A stretch of 64,000 nt of DNA from Pseudomonadota bacterium (GTDB taxonomy: Bacteria > Pseudomonadota > Alphaproteobacteria > Rhizobiales > Rhizobiaceae): assembly GCA_023435335.1 (NCBI GenBank), contig JAEYRU010000109.1, positions 1 to 64,000 of the forward strand, given 5' to 3'. The position numbers and the translations under genes are program-made. Shown in pieces: positions 24,246 to 32,254 of the stretch. Below the pieces are notes generated by a model. It saw nothing but the letters and a program-made list of their open reading frames with translations, did no database searches and was not told where the DNA came from. Each line of letters starts with the position of its first letter. Within the stretch, counting starts at the first letter, position 1.

Positions 24246-24289
24246 AAAAAAAAGAGGCCGGAGAACCGCCGCCCCGTGGTTCTCCGGCC
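24246..24289 (-). terminator. Rho-independent terminator of the pseudoazurin gene
   Basis: On the minus strand GGCCGGAGAACC and GGTTCTCCGGCC form a perfect 12-bp stem over a 10-base loop and are followed by TCTTTTTTTT. It lies 35 bases downstream of the pseudoazurin stop. Confidence 0.92.
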
Positions 24290-24323
24290 GACGCTTCCGC
24301 CGGGAGCAGAAGCGTAGTCTCTG

Positions 24324-24767
24324 CTAGTTCGAGGCCGTCACCTGGCCGAACAGCTCGGCGAAGGCCGTCTTGGCCTTGCCCGGGTGCTTGGCTTCCTGGG
24401 CCTCGTCGATATTGGTCGGCGTGCCGACCTCGATCAGGGCGACCATGCCCATGCCGTAGTGGGGGGCGCACTTGACGCCGTAGACGCCTTCCTTGTCGAG
24501 CGTGACGACGATTTCCTCGTTCAGCTTGCCCTTGAACAGCTCGGCGCCCTCTGGGACCATGCCCTTGATCGCCTCGGCGTTGTGGCTCTTGTCGGTCGGA
24601 ACGAACCTGATCGTGTCGCCGGGTGCGGCGCGCACGAAATCCGGTTCGAAGACCATCGCGCCCTTCTCGCCCTTGTTGAGCATCTTGATCTCGATTTCCG
24701 CCGCGTTGGCGGCGCCCGCGAGTGCAAGGCCCGCGCCCAGCGCAACCATGGCCATCAGCTTCTTCAT
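24324..24767 (-). CDS. Pseudoazurin, blue copper electron donor
   Basis: 147 residues with a Sec signal peptide (cleavage near ANAAEIE). It is a periplasmic type 1 copper protein that typically donates electrons to NirK. The four ligands are His62 (KSHNAE), Cys100, His103 and Met108 (KCAPHYGMGM). ATG 24767 is chosen because AAGGA lies 9 bases upstream; an ATG six codons earlier is less likely. It has its own strong terminator and shares a perfect NnrR box with the divergent nnrR gene, so nitric-oxide control is probable. Confidence 0.95.
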   Translation of the reverse strand: MKKLMAMVALGAGLALAGAANAAEIEIKMLNKGEKGAMVFEPDFVRAAPGDTIRFVPTDKSHNAEAIKGMVPEGAELFKGKLNEEIVVTLDKEGVYGVKCAPHYGMGMVALIEVGTPTNIDEAQEAKHPGKAKTAFAELFGQVTASN

Positions 24768-24843
24768 TTCTTCTTGTCCTTTCATTCAGTTCGGGGCGGC
24801 GTATGCCGTTGCACCGAATATAGGAATAAAACGCCGGCGACGA

Positions 24844-24859
24844 TTTGCGCTTGCGCAAA
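24844..24859. promoter_or_regulatory. Perfect NnrR box between pseudoazurin and nnrR
   Basis: TTTGCGCTTGCGCAAA contains TTGCG-N4-CGCAA exactly. It lies 76 bases from the pseudoazurin start and 53 bases from the nnrR start, so one site may serve both directions, including feedback on nnrR. Confidence 0.8.
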
Positions 24860-24912
24860 CTACCGCTAAAAACAGCTAGGTTGGTTCGCCGACGAATTGG
24901 GAGTCATGGCCT

Positions 24913-25614
24913 TTGCCCGCGCTGGACCGATCGCTAATCGCAGGATTGCCGCAGTTCCAGGGGCTTTCGCCCGAGGACCTCGACCGCATGCTGCAGCGTG
25001 CGCGCTCCGCGCGTTACCCAAAGGACACGGCGATCTTCGAGCAGGACGAGGAGGCGACGAACTTCTTCCTTCTGCTGTCGGGCCATATCCGCGTGGTGCG
25101 CACCTCCCCCGACGGCCATCAGGTGATCGCCCGCTATATCAAGGAGGGCGAGCTTTTCGGCATCGCCATCGCGATGGGGCGCAGGACGTTTCCGGCGAGC
25201 GCCGTCGCCGCGGTGGACTGCGTCGCCCTGATCTGGCCCAACAGCGCCTGGCCGGAGTTCCAGGAACGCTTCCCTTCCTTCGGCGCAAGCACCTACCAGA
25301 CGATCGGGTCGCGGCTGCAGGAGACGCAGGACCAGGTGATGGAGATGTCGACCGCGCAGGTCGAGCAGCGCATCGCCAACGCGCTGCTGCGGCTGGTCAA
25401 GCAGTCCGGCCGCCGCACCGAGGACGGCATCGAGATCGATTTCCCGATCAGCAGGCAGGACATTGCCGAGATGACCGGCACGACGCTGCACACGGTGAGC
25501 CGCGTGCTCAGTTCATGGGAAACCGACGGGCTGGTGCGCAGCGGCCGTCAGAAGGTGACGGTGGCCAATCCGCACGGGCTCATGCTGATCGCCGAGAATC
25601 GCCGGCGTAAATAG
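24913..25614 (+). CDS. nnrR: Crp/Fnr-family nitric oxide-responsive regulator
   Basis: 233 residues. An N-terminal cyclic-nucleotide-like sensor domain (FEQDEEATNFFLLLSGHIRV), a long dimer helix and a C-terminal winged helix (ISRQDIAEMTGTTLHTVSRV) are visible. The N-terminal cysteine cluster of Fnr is missing; the only Cys is at VDCVAL. This excludes an oxygen-sensing [4Fe-4S] Fnr and favours NnrR/Dnr. The start is TTG 24913, with GGGAG nine bases upstream. A neighbouring ATG is out of frame. It sits beside pseudoazurin and a matching box, and likely activates nirK, nnrS and pseudoazurin. Confidence 0.85.
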   Translation: MPALDRSLIAGLPQFQGLSPEDLDRMLQRARSARYPKDTAIFEQDEEATNFFLLLSGHIRVVRTSPDGHQVIARYIKEGELFGIAIAMGRRTFPASAVAAVDCVALIWPNSAWPEFQERFPSFGASTYQTIGSRLQETQDQVMEMSTAQVEQRIANALLRLVKQSGRRTEDGIEIDFPISRQDIAEMTGTTLHTVSRVLSSWETDGLVRSGRQKVTVANPHGLMLIAENRRRK

Positions 25615-25825
25615 GCTCGCCCTGGATCGCTCCGAGCAACTCGCGCAGGAAGGCATCCTCGTCGACGCCATGCTCGGCGCAAGCCTCCGTCACGGTATGG
25701 AAAACGCCGATAGGGCAGCCCACGCACAGCATGCTGTGATGCAGCATGACGGCGATCGTGGCCGGCCAGCGCCGCATGATCTCGTCCACCGACATGTCAG
25801 GATTGATGATCCTGTCCACACGCAT
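25580..25825 (-). CDS. DUF1858-type small redox-disulfide protein
   Basis: 81 residues. It matches the DUF1858 pattern: INPDMSVDEIMRRWPATIAV followed by a Cys-x2-Cys (LCVGCPIG). Such proteins often accompany hybrid-cluster or other denitrification-linked genes, but their biochemical role is not established. Its last 35 bases overlap the 3' end of nnrR on the opposite strand, so the two convergent genes share sequence. The upstream gap to the next gene is about 115 bases and has no clear box. Confidence 0.85.
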   Translation of the reverse strand: MRVDRIINPDMSVDEIMRRWPATIAVMLHHSMLCVGCPIGVFHTVTEACAEHGVDEDAFLRELLGAIQGEPIYAGDSRRSA

Positions 25826-25939
25826 GTTCCGCTCCTTAACACGTTAGCGAAATCCTAGGCGCGGTCGGGGCCGGGTTCGTTGTGCTGGAGCAAAGAGAAA
25901 CGAGGTGGCGCTTCATCCTCGTACAGCGGAGATCGGGCC

Positions 25940-27013
25940 TCACTTCATCGCGGCGATCCAGTCGCGCAGCAGCGCGACGGCGCCGGGATCGGGCAGGTGG
26001 CGGCCGAGTTCTGGCATCATCACGCCGGGCTCGGTGCTGTCGACCCGGTAGAGCAGGATCGAGCCGTCGGGATCGCCGGGCTTGATGTCGAACAGCCGCC
26101 CGCCGGAACCCTTGCCCGCCGCGACCGGACGCTTGCCGACGCCGAGCTTCACCCGGTCGGGCTCGCCCCAGGTGAGGAACAGGCCGGAATTGCTGGCCGG
26201 ACCTTCGGCGCGGTGGCAGTGGGCGCAGTTGACGTCGAGCCAGGCGCGGGCGCGTGCGTCGAGCGGCTGGGTCTCGTCGCGCCAGTCGGGCACGGCAGGC
26301 GCCCCGGCGGGCACGGGCGCGCCGTCGAGGATGCCGGCGGCGGTCCAGTGCGCGAGCTGGTTTTCCGGCCCGGAGGCGTAGGGAAAATCGCCGTTGAGGT
26401 TGCGCGCCTTGGGGCCGAGCGGCTCGATCTCGCCGGAAAGCGAATGGCACGCCTTGCACTGGTTCTTGTTCGGCACCGAATAGGTGAAGGACAGCGGCGC
26501 GCCATCGGCGGCGACCGTTTCGATGTCCACCTTCGCTCCGGCGATCTTGAGCGTCGCGTCGGTCTGCTCGGCGTTCCACAGATAGGCCCAGGCCTGCCAG
26601 CCGGCCTCGTTGCGCAGCAGCAGCCGCGTTTCGACCAGGCGGATGTCCTTCTCCGGTTCGCGGAAGTCGGCCGGGAAGGAGAAGGTCTTGATGAGCGCGC
26701 TGCCGACGGGAAAGTCGAAGGCCTCCGTCTCGTCATATGCCGCCGCCTTGCCGTCGGGCACGTAGACGAAGCGGTCCTTCAGCGCGCCGTCGGAGAAGAG
26801 CGGCGTGTTGAGCGCGAAGGGGACGACGCCCTGCGCCGGCTGCTGCGCGGTCATGTCGGCGAAGAAGCCGAATTCCGAGAGCTGGCGCGGCGGCGTCTTC
26901 GCAAGTATGGCCGCGTCGGTGACCGCATGGGCGGGCGTGGAAAGGGACCATGCGGCGGCGAGGATCAGCGCGCGCCGCACGCTCACACTTGCAGAGGCAG
27001 CGCTGCGCCTCAC
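25940..27013 (-). CDS. SO2930/HNE_0200-family diheme cytochrome c
   Basis: 357 residues, with a signal peptide after a short Arg-rich start and two haem c motifs: CKACH (about residue 180) and CAHCH (about residue 260). The family is known to occur next to a beta-helix protein like the one encoded upstream, but its reaction is not defined. GTG 27013 is chosen because it overlaps the upstream stop as GTGA, implying coupled translation. A periplasmic or surface redox partner for the beta-helix protein is the reasonable guess. Confidence 0.85.
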   Translation of the reverse strand: MRRSAASASVSVRRALILAAAWSLSTPAHAVTDAAILAKTPPRQLSEFGFFADMTAQQPAQGVVPFALNTPLFSDGALKDRFVYVPDGKAAAYDETEAFDFPVGSALIKTFSFPADFREPEKDIRLVETRLLLRNEAGWQAWAYLWNAEQTDATLKIAGAKVDIETVAADGAPLSFTYSVPNKNQCKACHSLSGEIEPLGPKARNLNGDFPYASGPENQLAHWTAAGILDGAPVPAGAPAVPDWRDETQPLDARARAWLDVNCAHCHRAEGPASNSGLFLTWGEPDRVKLGVGKRPVAAGKGSGGRLFDIKPGDPDGSILLYRVDSTEPGVMMPELGRHLPDPGAVALLRDWIAAMK

Positions 27014-28248
27014 GCCCCGCCGTCCTGCGGCAGCTTGACCGGCGCGGGCTCCGGCAGCGAGCCCCTGTAGGCGGAGATGTTCGTGTCCGGCCACCAGCCC
27101 CACGGCAGCATGAGCTGCGAGATCATCTTCAGGTTGACGAAACTGGTGCCCTCCGCCTCGTCGACATAGACGCGGTCTTCGGGAGCGACCCAGGAGAAAT
27201 ATTCCGGGATGCGGGTGACGCCGTCCCAGACGATGTCCGGCACCGGCGTGCCCGAGATGTCGGAGATGATCTTGCCGACCTCGCCGTCGGGCTGGCCGCC
27301 GCCCTCGCCGTACTCGTTGCCGTGCACGTAGACGCCGCGCGGCACGAACATGTAGGCGTCGTCCTCGTACTCGTTCGGGTAGGCCGCGATCAGCACATGC
27401 GCGGTGCCGTTGCCCGACAGCCGGTTGCCGAAGACGTGCACGTTGCGGTTGGCCATGACCATGATGCCCATGCCCTTCGGCACGATGCCGACGATGTTGC
27501 CCTCGGGCGCGAAGTTGGGCGTGTCGTTGTCGACCACGTCATTGTCGAAGACGCGGATGTCGTGGCCGCCCTGCACCGGCAGGTTGGGCAGGTCGAAGAT
27601 GAGGATGCCGCCGGTATTGTGCCGCGCTGTGTTGCCATAGACGTCGGCGCGGTAGGAATTCTCGATCTCGATGCCGGCGACGTTGTATTCGGCCACCGAG
27701 TTGCGCACGACGATGTCCTCGCTCTGGCCGACATAGATGCCGGCGTCGGACGCGCCGCGCACGGTCACGCCCTCGACGAGCACGTTCCTGGAGGAAACCG
27801 GGTAGACGCCGTAGGCGCCGTTCTCGGCCTTCGGCCCGCCCGTCCATTCGACGCGCAGGTTGCGGAAGGTGATCTGGTCGGAGCCCTTCGACTTGACGCC
27901 GTCGCCCTTGGGATCCTCGACGCCGAAATCCTCCAGCACGACGCGGCTGGAGGTGACGAGCAGCCCCTCGCCCGCGCCGGTCTGCCCCTTGAAGGAGAGC
28001 ACGGTGGCGTCGGGCCCGGCGCCCGTGACAGTGACGTCGTCCACCTGCAGCGAGAGGCCTTCCGTGAGTTCGAAGCGGCCGGCGCCGATGCGCACCGTGT
28101 CGCCCGGCTCGGCCAGGATCAGCGCCTCGGTGAGCCGCTCGGCCGCGCCGTCGCCCGCCTCGACAAGGACCTCGGCGGCGTGGAGGGGCGCGGCGGCCAC
28201 GCCGCACAGAAGGAGGAATGCGAAAACTTTGGGCGGATTGCGCAGCAT
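27010..28248 (-). CDS. Parallel beta-helix repeat protein paired with diheme cytochrome
   Basis: 412 residues. A signal peptide (1-24, PLHAAEV) is followed by a right-handed parallel beta-helix: short repeating strands such as VLVEGVTVRGASDAGIYVG, IVVRNSVAEYNVAGIEIEN and ADVYGNTARHNTGGILIFD. The fold occurs in NosD-like and carbohydrate-active proteins. This one matches the family that pairs with SO2930-type cytochromes (TIGR03805/TIGR03806). It is co-transcribed with the cytochrome (GTGA overlap) and divergent from a TetR regulator across a short intergenic region. Substrate unknown. Confidence 0.85.
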   Translation of the reverse strand: MLRNPPKVFAFLLLCGVAAAPLHAAEVLVEAGDGAAERLTEALILAEPGDTVRIGAGRFELTEGLSLQVDDVTVTGAGPDATVLSFKGQTGAGEGLLVTSSRVVLEDFGVEDPKGDGVKSKGSDQITFRNLRVEWTGGPKAENGAYGVYPVSSRNVLVEGVTVRGASDAGIYVGQSEDIVVRNSVAEYNVAGIEIENSYRADVYGNTARHNTGGILIFDLPNLPVQGGHDIRVFDNDVVDNDTPNFAPEGNIVGIVPKGMGIMVMANRNVHVFGNRLSGNGTAHVLIAAYPNEYEDDAYMFVPRGVYVHGNEYGEGGGQPDGEVGKIISDISGTPVPDIVWDGVTRIPEYFSWVAPEDRVYVDEAEGTSFVNLKMISQLMLPWGWWPDTNISAYRGSLPEPAPVKLPQDGGA

Positions 28249-28315
28249 GGTTCTTCCCGGAATGGCGGCCGAATTGTCGCACGATGCGTCGGCGCTGGAC
28301 CGCTGTCAAGAAACA

Positions 28316-28328
28316 TGAAACAGTTTCA
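28316..28328. promoter_or_regulatory. Candidate TetR-family operator
   Basis: TGAAAC-A-GTTTCA is a perfect inverted repeat. It lies 3 bases before the TetR gene start and 68 bases before the divergent beta-helix gene, the usual place for autoregulation. It would obstruct translation start on one side and transcription on the other. Binding is inferred. Confidence 0.5.
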
Positions 28329-28331
28329 CTT

Positions 28332-28961
28332 ATGAACGAGACCGCCACGCTCCCCGGCAAGGTGGCGCCGCGCCAGCGGCGGGCGGTGGCGACGCGCGCC
28401 GCGCTGCTTGCCGCCGTCGAGCGCATCGTGGCGCAGGCCGGGCCCGACGCGCTGACCACGACGCGGCTGGCCGAGGAGACGGGCGTCGCGGTGGGCACGA
28501 TCTACCGCTACTTCTCCGGGCGCGAGGAGCTGCTGCTCGCCGCCTACGATGCGACGGTGCAACGCATCGTGGCCGACTGCCGGGCCGCGATGGAGGCGAT
28601 GCCGCGCGACCTGCCCGCGGCGGAGGCGGCGCGCCGCCTGCTGCGCCGCTATCTCGACGCCGCGGAAGCGATCCCCGCCCATGCCGGCCTGCTCAGGGCG
28701 ATGCGCGCGATCCGCCCGATCGAGGCCGACCAGACCGGTTCGCCCGCGGTCGACATGGCGCGCGACCTGATCGCGCCGGCGCTGGAGCGCTTCCTGCCCG
28801 GCGGCGGCGCGGTGCCCGCGGAACGGCTGCGGCTGATGAATGTCGTGATGGGCACGATGGTCGACTTCTACCTCGTCGCGCAGGATCCGCAGGCCAAAGA
28901 GCGCATCGCCGCCGACATCGAGGCGCATGTCGGGCTGATGCTGGAGCGCCTGGCAGGCTGA
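28332..28961 (+). CDS. TetR-family transcriptional regulator
   Basis: 209 residues. The N-terminal helix-turn-helix is clear (DALTTTRLAEETGVAVGTIY, then RYFSGREELLLAAYD). The C-terminal ligand domain is helical and of unknown specificity. It is divergent from the beta-helix/diheme cytochrome pair, with a perfect 13-base inverted repeat between them, so it probably represses that pair and itself. ATG 28332 is chosen because it starts the conserved part immediately. Its inducer would be a clue to what the pair acts on. Confidence 0.88.
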   Translation: MNETATLPGKVAPRQRRAVATRAALLAAVERIVAQAGPDALTTTRLAEETGVAVGTIYRYFSGREELLLAAYDATVQRIVADCRAAMEAMPRDLPAAEAARRLLRRYLDAAEAIPAHAGLLRAMRAIRPIEADQTGSPAVDMARDLIAPALERFLPGGGAVPAERLRLMNVVMGTMVDFYLVAQDPQAKERIAADIEAHVGLMLERLAG

Positions 28962-28993
28962 GCGGCGATTTCGGCCCCTCGCGATATCCGCTC

Positions 28994-29024
28994 TTGACCT
29001 TCCAGTGACTGGAAGCCCTAACTT
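28994..29024 (+). promoter_or_regulatory. CueR-type promoter of copA with 19-bp spacer
   Basis: -35 TTGACC and -10 TAACTT are separated by 19 bases, longer than normal. The spacer holds the dyad CTTCCAGTGACTGGAAG (28999-29015). An overlong spacer with a dyad is the mark of MerR-family activators, and cueR is the next-but-one gene. The promoter lies 33 bases before copA. Confidence 0.88.
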
Positions 29025-29056
29025 GCCTGCACCATATCCGGCAAGCGAGAGCGAAG

Positions 29057-31594
29057 ATGGCCCACCATAGGCACGATCATCACCACCACGCGGGCTGCTG
29101 CCACGCCCCCGCTGACGCTGCGGGCCACGGGCCCGGCCACGGCGCCGCGCACGGGGCCGCGCATGACGAGGTGATCCGCGATCCCGTATGCGGAATGACG
29201 GTCGACCCCGCCGCCGGCAAGCCGACGGCCGAGCACGAAGGCCGCACCTACCATTTCTGCAGCGAGAGCTGCCACAGGAAGTTCGTCGCCGCTCCCGAAG
29301 AATATCTGGAGGCGACGGACCCGGTCTGCGGCATGAAGGTCGACCGCGCGTCGGCGCGCCACTTCATGCGCCACGAGGGCGAGAAGTTCTATTTCTGCTC
29401 CGCCGGCTGCAAGGCGAAATTCGAGGCCGATCCGGCGAAATACCTGGGCGACCGTCCTGCGCCGGAGCCGATGCCGGCGGGCACCCAGTACACCTGCCCG
29501 ATGCACCCGGAGATTATCCGCGACAAGCCCGGTTCCTGCCCCATCTGCGGCATGGCGCTGGAGCCGATGGGCGTACCGACCGGCGAGGAAGGGCCGAACC
29601 CCGAGCTCGTCGATTTCACCCGTCGCCTGTGGGTGAGCGCGCTGCTGTCGGCGCCGCTGGTCGTCGTGGCGATGGGGCCGATGCTCGGCCTGCCGCTGGG
29701 GCGCTGGATCGGCGCCGGAGCGCTGCCCTGGATCGAACTGGCGCTGGCGACGCCGGTCGTGGTCTGGGCGGCGATCCCCTTCTTCGAGCGCGGGTGGCAC
29801 TCGATCCTCAACCGCAGCCCCAACATGTGGACGCTGATCTCGATCGGCGTCGGCACGGCCTACGTCTACAGCGTGGTGGCCACGATCTTCCCCGACTTCT
29901 TCCCGCATTCCTTCCGCGAGCACGGCGGGCGGGTGCCGGTCTATTTCGAGGCGGCCGCCGTCATCGTGACGCTCGTCTTCGTCGGCCAGGTGCTGGAGCT
30001 GAAGGCGCGCGAGCGCACCGGCTCGGCCATCCGCGCCCTGCTCGACCTGGCCCCCAAGACCGCCCGCCGCATCGGGCCTGATGGGACCGAGACCGACGTG
30101 CCGCTGGACGAGGTGAAGACCGGCGACAGGCTGCGCATCCGTCCGGGCGATTCGGTACCGGTGGACGGCATCGTCCTCGAGGGGCGCTCGTCGGTGGACG
30201 AATCCATGATCACCGGCGAGCCGGTGCCGGTAGAGAAGACGATGGACGATCCGGTGACGGGCGGCACGCTGAACAAGAACGGCACGCTCGTCATGCGCGC
30301 CGAGAAGGTCGGCGCCGAGACGATGCTGTCGCGCATCGTGGAAATGGTCGCCAAGGCGCAGCGCAGCCGGGCTCCGATACAGGGGCTGGCCGACAGGGTA
30401 TCGAGCTATTTCGTGCCTGCGGTCGTGCTCATCGCGATCGTCGCCTTCATCGTCTGGGCGATCTTCGGCCCCGAACCCAGCATGATCTTCGCCCTGGTGT
30501 CGGCCGTGTCGGTGCTCATCATTGCCTGCCCCTGCGCGCTGGGGCTCGCCACGCCGATGTCGATCATGACCGCGACCGGCCGCGGCGCCCAGGCGGGCGT
30601 GCTGATAAAGGACGCCGAGGCGCTTGAGCGCTTTGCCAAGGTCGACACGCTGATCGTGGACAAGACCGGAACGCTGACGGTCGGCAAGCCGAGGCTCACC
30701 GACGTCGTCGCCGACGGCATGGACGAGCAGGAGTTGCTCGGCCTCGCCGCCAGCCTCGAGCGCGGCTCAGAGCACCCGCTCGCGGAAGCTATCGTCGAGG
30801 GGGCCGAGGAACGCGGCGCGGCGATCGTCACCGCCGGCGAGTTCGACGCCGTCACCGGCAAGGGCGTGACCGGGACGGTCTCTGGCCGCAAGGTGACGCT
30901 CGGCAACGCCGCCATGATGCAGGATCTGGGTGCCGGCACGGGTGCGCTGAGCACCCGGGCGGACTCACTGCGCGGCGAAGGCAAGACAGCGATGTTCGTC
31001 GCCGTGGATGGCAGGGTCGCGGGCATCGTCGCCGTGGCCGATCCGATCAAGGAGACGACCGCCGAGGCGATCCGCGCGCTGCATGAAAGCGGACTTCGCA
31101 TCATCATGGCGACGGGCGATAACGAGCGCACCGCGCGGGCGGTGGCCGGCAGCCTCGGCATCGACGAGGTGCGCGCCGATATCCTTCCCGAAGGCAAGCA
31201 GCAGCTCATCGAGGAACTGCAGGCCGGCGGCGCCAAGGTCGCCATGGCCGGAGACGGCGTCAACGACGCGCCGGCGCTTGCGGCGGCCGACGTCGGCATC
31301 GCCATGGGAACGGGAGCGGACGTCGCCGTGGAGAGCGCCGGCATCACGCTGGTCAAGGGCGACCTCAACGGCATCGTGCGGGCAAGGCTGCTGGCGCGCG
31401 GCACCATCCGCAACATCAAGCAGAACCTGTTCTTCGCCTTCGTCTACAATGCCGCGGGCGTGCCCATCGCGGCCGGGGTGCTCTACCCGGTGTTCGGCAC
31501 GCTGCTGTCGCCGATCTTCGCGGCGGCGGCGATGAGCCTGTCGTCCGTGTCCGTCATCGGCAATGCGCTGCGGCTGCGCAGCCTAAGACTCTGA
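29057..31594 (+). CDS. copA: Copper-exporting P-type ATPase with YHS and HMBD modules
   Basis: 845 residues. The N terminus has a His-rich tail (residues 1-36), two YHS-type modules (about 39-87 and 88-131, each DPVCGM plus FCS-x2-C) and a heavy-metal-binding segment (about 145-171, YTCPMHPEI and CPICGMALEP). The ATPase follows with Cys491-Pro-Cys493 in the membrane, phosphorylated Asp535 in DKTGTLT, and GDGVNDAPAL. CPC indicates Cu(I) or Ag(I) export. It lacks the usual HMA domains. It is controlled by the CueR-type promoter just upstream. cueR follows after 19 bases. Confidence 0.93.
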   Translation: MAHHRHDHHHHAGCCHAPADAAGHGPGHGAAHGAAHDEVIRDPVCGMTVDPAAGKPTAEHEGRTYHFCSESCHRKFVAAPEEYLEATDPVCGMKVDRASARHFMRHEGEKFYFCSAGCKAKFEADPAKYLGDRPAPEPMPAGTQYTCPMHPEIIRDKPGSCPICGMALEPMGVPTGEEGPNPELVDFTRRLWVSALLSAPLVVVAMGPMLGLPLGRWIGAGALPWIELALATPVVVWAAIPFFERGWHSILNRSPNMWTLISIGVGTAYVYSVVATIFPDFFPHSFREHGGRVPVYFEAAAVIVTLVFVGQVLELKARERTGSAIRALLDLAPKTARRIGPDGTETDVPLDEVKTGDRLRIRPGDSVPVDGIVLEGRSSVDESMITGEPVPVEKTMDDPVTGGTLNKNGTLVMRAEKVGAETMLSRIVEMVAKAQRSRAPIQGLADRVSSYFVPAVVLIAIVAFIVWAIFGPEPSMIFALVSAVSVLIIACPCALGLATPMSIMTATGRGAQAGVLIKDAEALERFAKVDTLIVDKTGTLTVGKPRLTDVVADGMDEQELLGLAASLERGSEHPLAEAIVEGAEERGAAIVTAGEFDAVTGKGVTGTVSGRKVTLGNAAMMQDLGAGTGALSTRADSLRGEGKTAMFVAVDGRVAGIVAVADPIKETTAEAIRALHESGLRIIMATGDNERTARAVAGSLGIDEVRADILPEGKQQLIEELQAGGAKVAMAGDGVNDAPALAAADVGIAMGTGADVAVESAGITLVKGDLNGIVRARLLARGTIRNIKQNLFFAFVYNAAGVPIAAGVLYPVFGTLLSPIFAAAAMSLSSVSVIGNALRLRSLRL

Positions 31595-31613
31595 CCATGG
31601 AAAGGACAACCGT

Positions 31614-32009
31614 ATGAACATCGGCACCGCTTCGGAACGCTCCGGCCTGCCTGCCAAGACGATCCGCTACTACGAGGACATCGGCCTGCTGCGGCCGCAA
31701 CGGGCCGAGAACGGCTACCGCGACTATTCGGCCGGAGACGTCCACAGGCTGCGCTTTCTGCAGCGGGCACGCGGCCTGGGATTCTCCGTCGAGGAATGCC
31801 GCCAGCTCCTTTCGCTTTACAACGACAAGGAACGCGAGAGCGCCGACGTGAAGGCGATCGCGGCGGCGAAGCTCACCGAGATAGAGCGCAAGATCGCCGA
31901 GCTGGCGGCGATGAAGGAGATGCTCGGGCATCTCGTGGCGCACTGCCACGGCGACAACCGCCCCGACTGCCCGATTATGGACGAACTCGGTGGACAGTCG
32001 GTCCAGTAG
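31614..32009 (+). CDS. cueR: MerR-family copper-responsive regulator
   Basis: 131 residues. An N-terminal MerR helix-turn-helix (IGTASERSGLPAKTIRYYED), a long dimerisation helix and a C-terminal metal loop with Cys-x7-Cys (HCHGDNRPDCPIMDE), the spacing of CueR for Cu(I). It probably activates copA, and itself by read-through, from the 19-bp-spacer promoter at 28994. A possible weak hairpin CTCG-TTTTTT-CGAG follows about 23 bases after the stop. Confidence 0.93.
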   Translation: MNIGTASERSGLPAKTIRYYEDIGLLRPQRAENGYRDYSAGDVHRLRFLQRARGLGFSVEECRQLLSLYNDKERESADVKAIAAAKLTEIERKIAELAAMKEMLGHLVAHCHGDNRPDCPIMDELGGQSVQ

Positions 32010-32057
32010 GATTGACTCAAGGGAAAACGCAAATCTCGTTTTTTCGAGTTCCGATTC

Positions 32058-32086
32058 TTGACCGCCGAGTCCCTGCCCCGTAAACC
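32058..32086 (+). promoter_or_regulatory. Possible promoter of visN
   Basis: TTGACC and TAAACC are separated by 17 bases in the 245-base gap between cueR and visN. The -10 match is weak. The rest of the gap, including AT-richer DNA near 32170-32200, shows no clear site. Confidence 0.3.
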
Positions 32087-32254
32087 TATGAATGTCGGAG
32101 GCGAATCACCTTGCCTCCGCAGGGGGCGGACGGTTCACGGAACCTCGAGAGGTTGCTCTCGGCCTGCACCGTACATGTACCAAGTATAGCGTCCAGATAG
32201 GTTTCAGCTGGGTCCTCGTGGCTCGGCTCGCAGAGGGATTCGAGCGGGGGCGCG

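Noticed and set aside
21901..24317. Plus-strand 804-codon frame across the repeat block
   Set aside because: It reads through inverted repeats and antisense to the membrane protein gene, with no domain or ribosome site.
22462..24858. Long minus-strand frame spanning the repeats, the membrane protein gene and pseudoazurin
   Set aside because: Out of frame with two supported genes and running through palindromic repeats, so not a gene.
32024..32062. CTCG-TTTTTT-CGAG after cueR as a terminator
   Set aside because: The stem has only 4-5 bp and the T tract is in the loop, so it is too weak to call.
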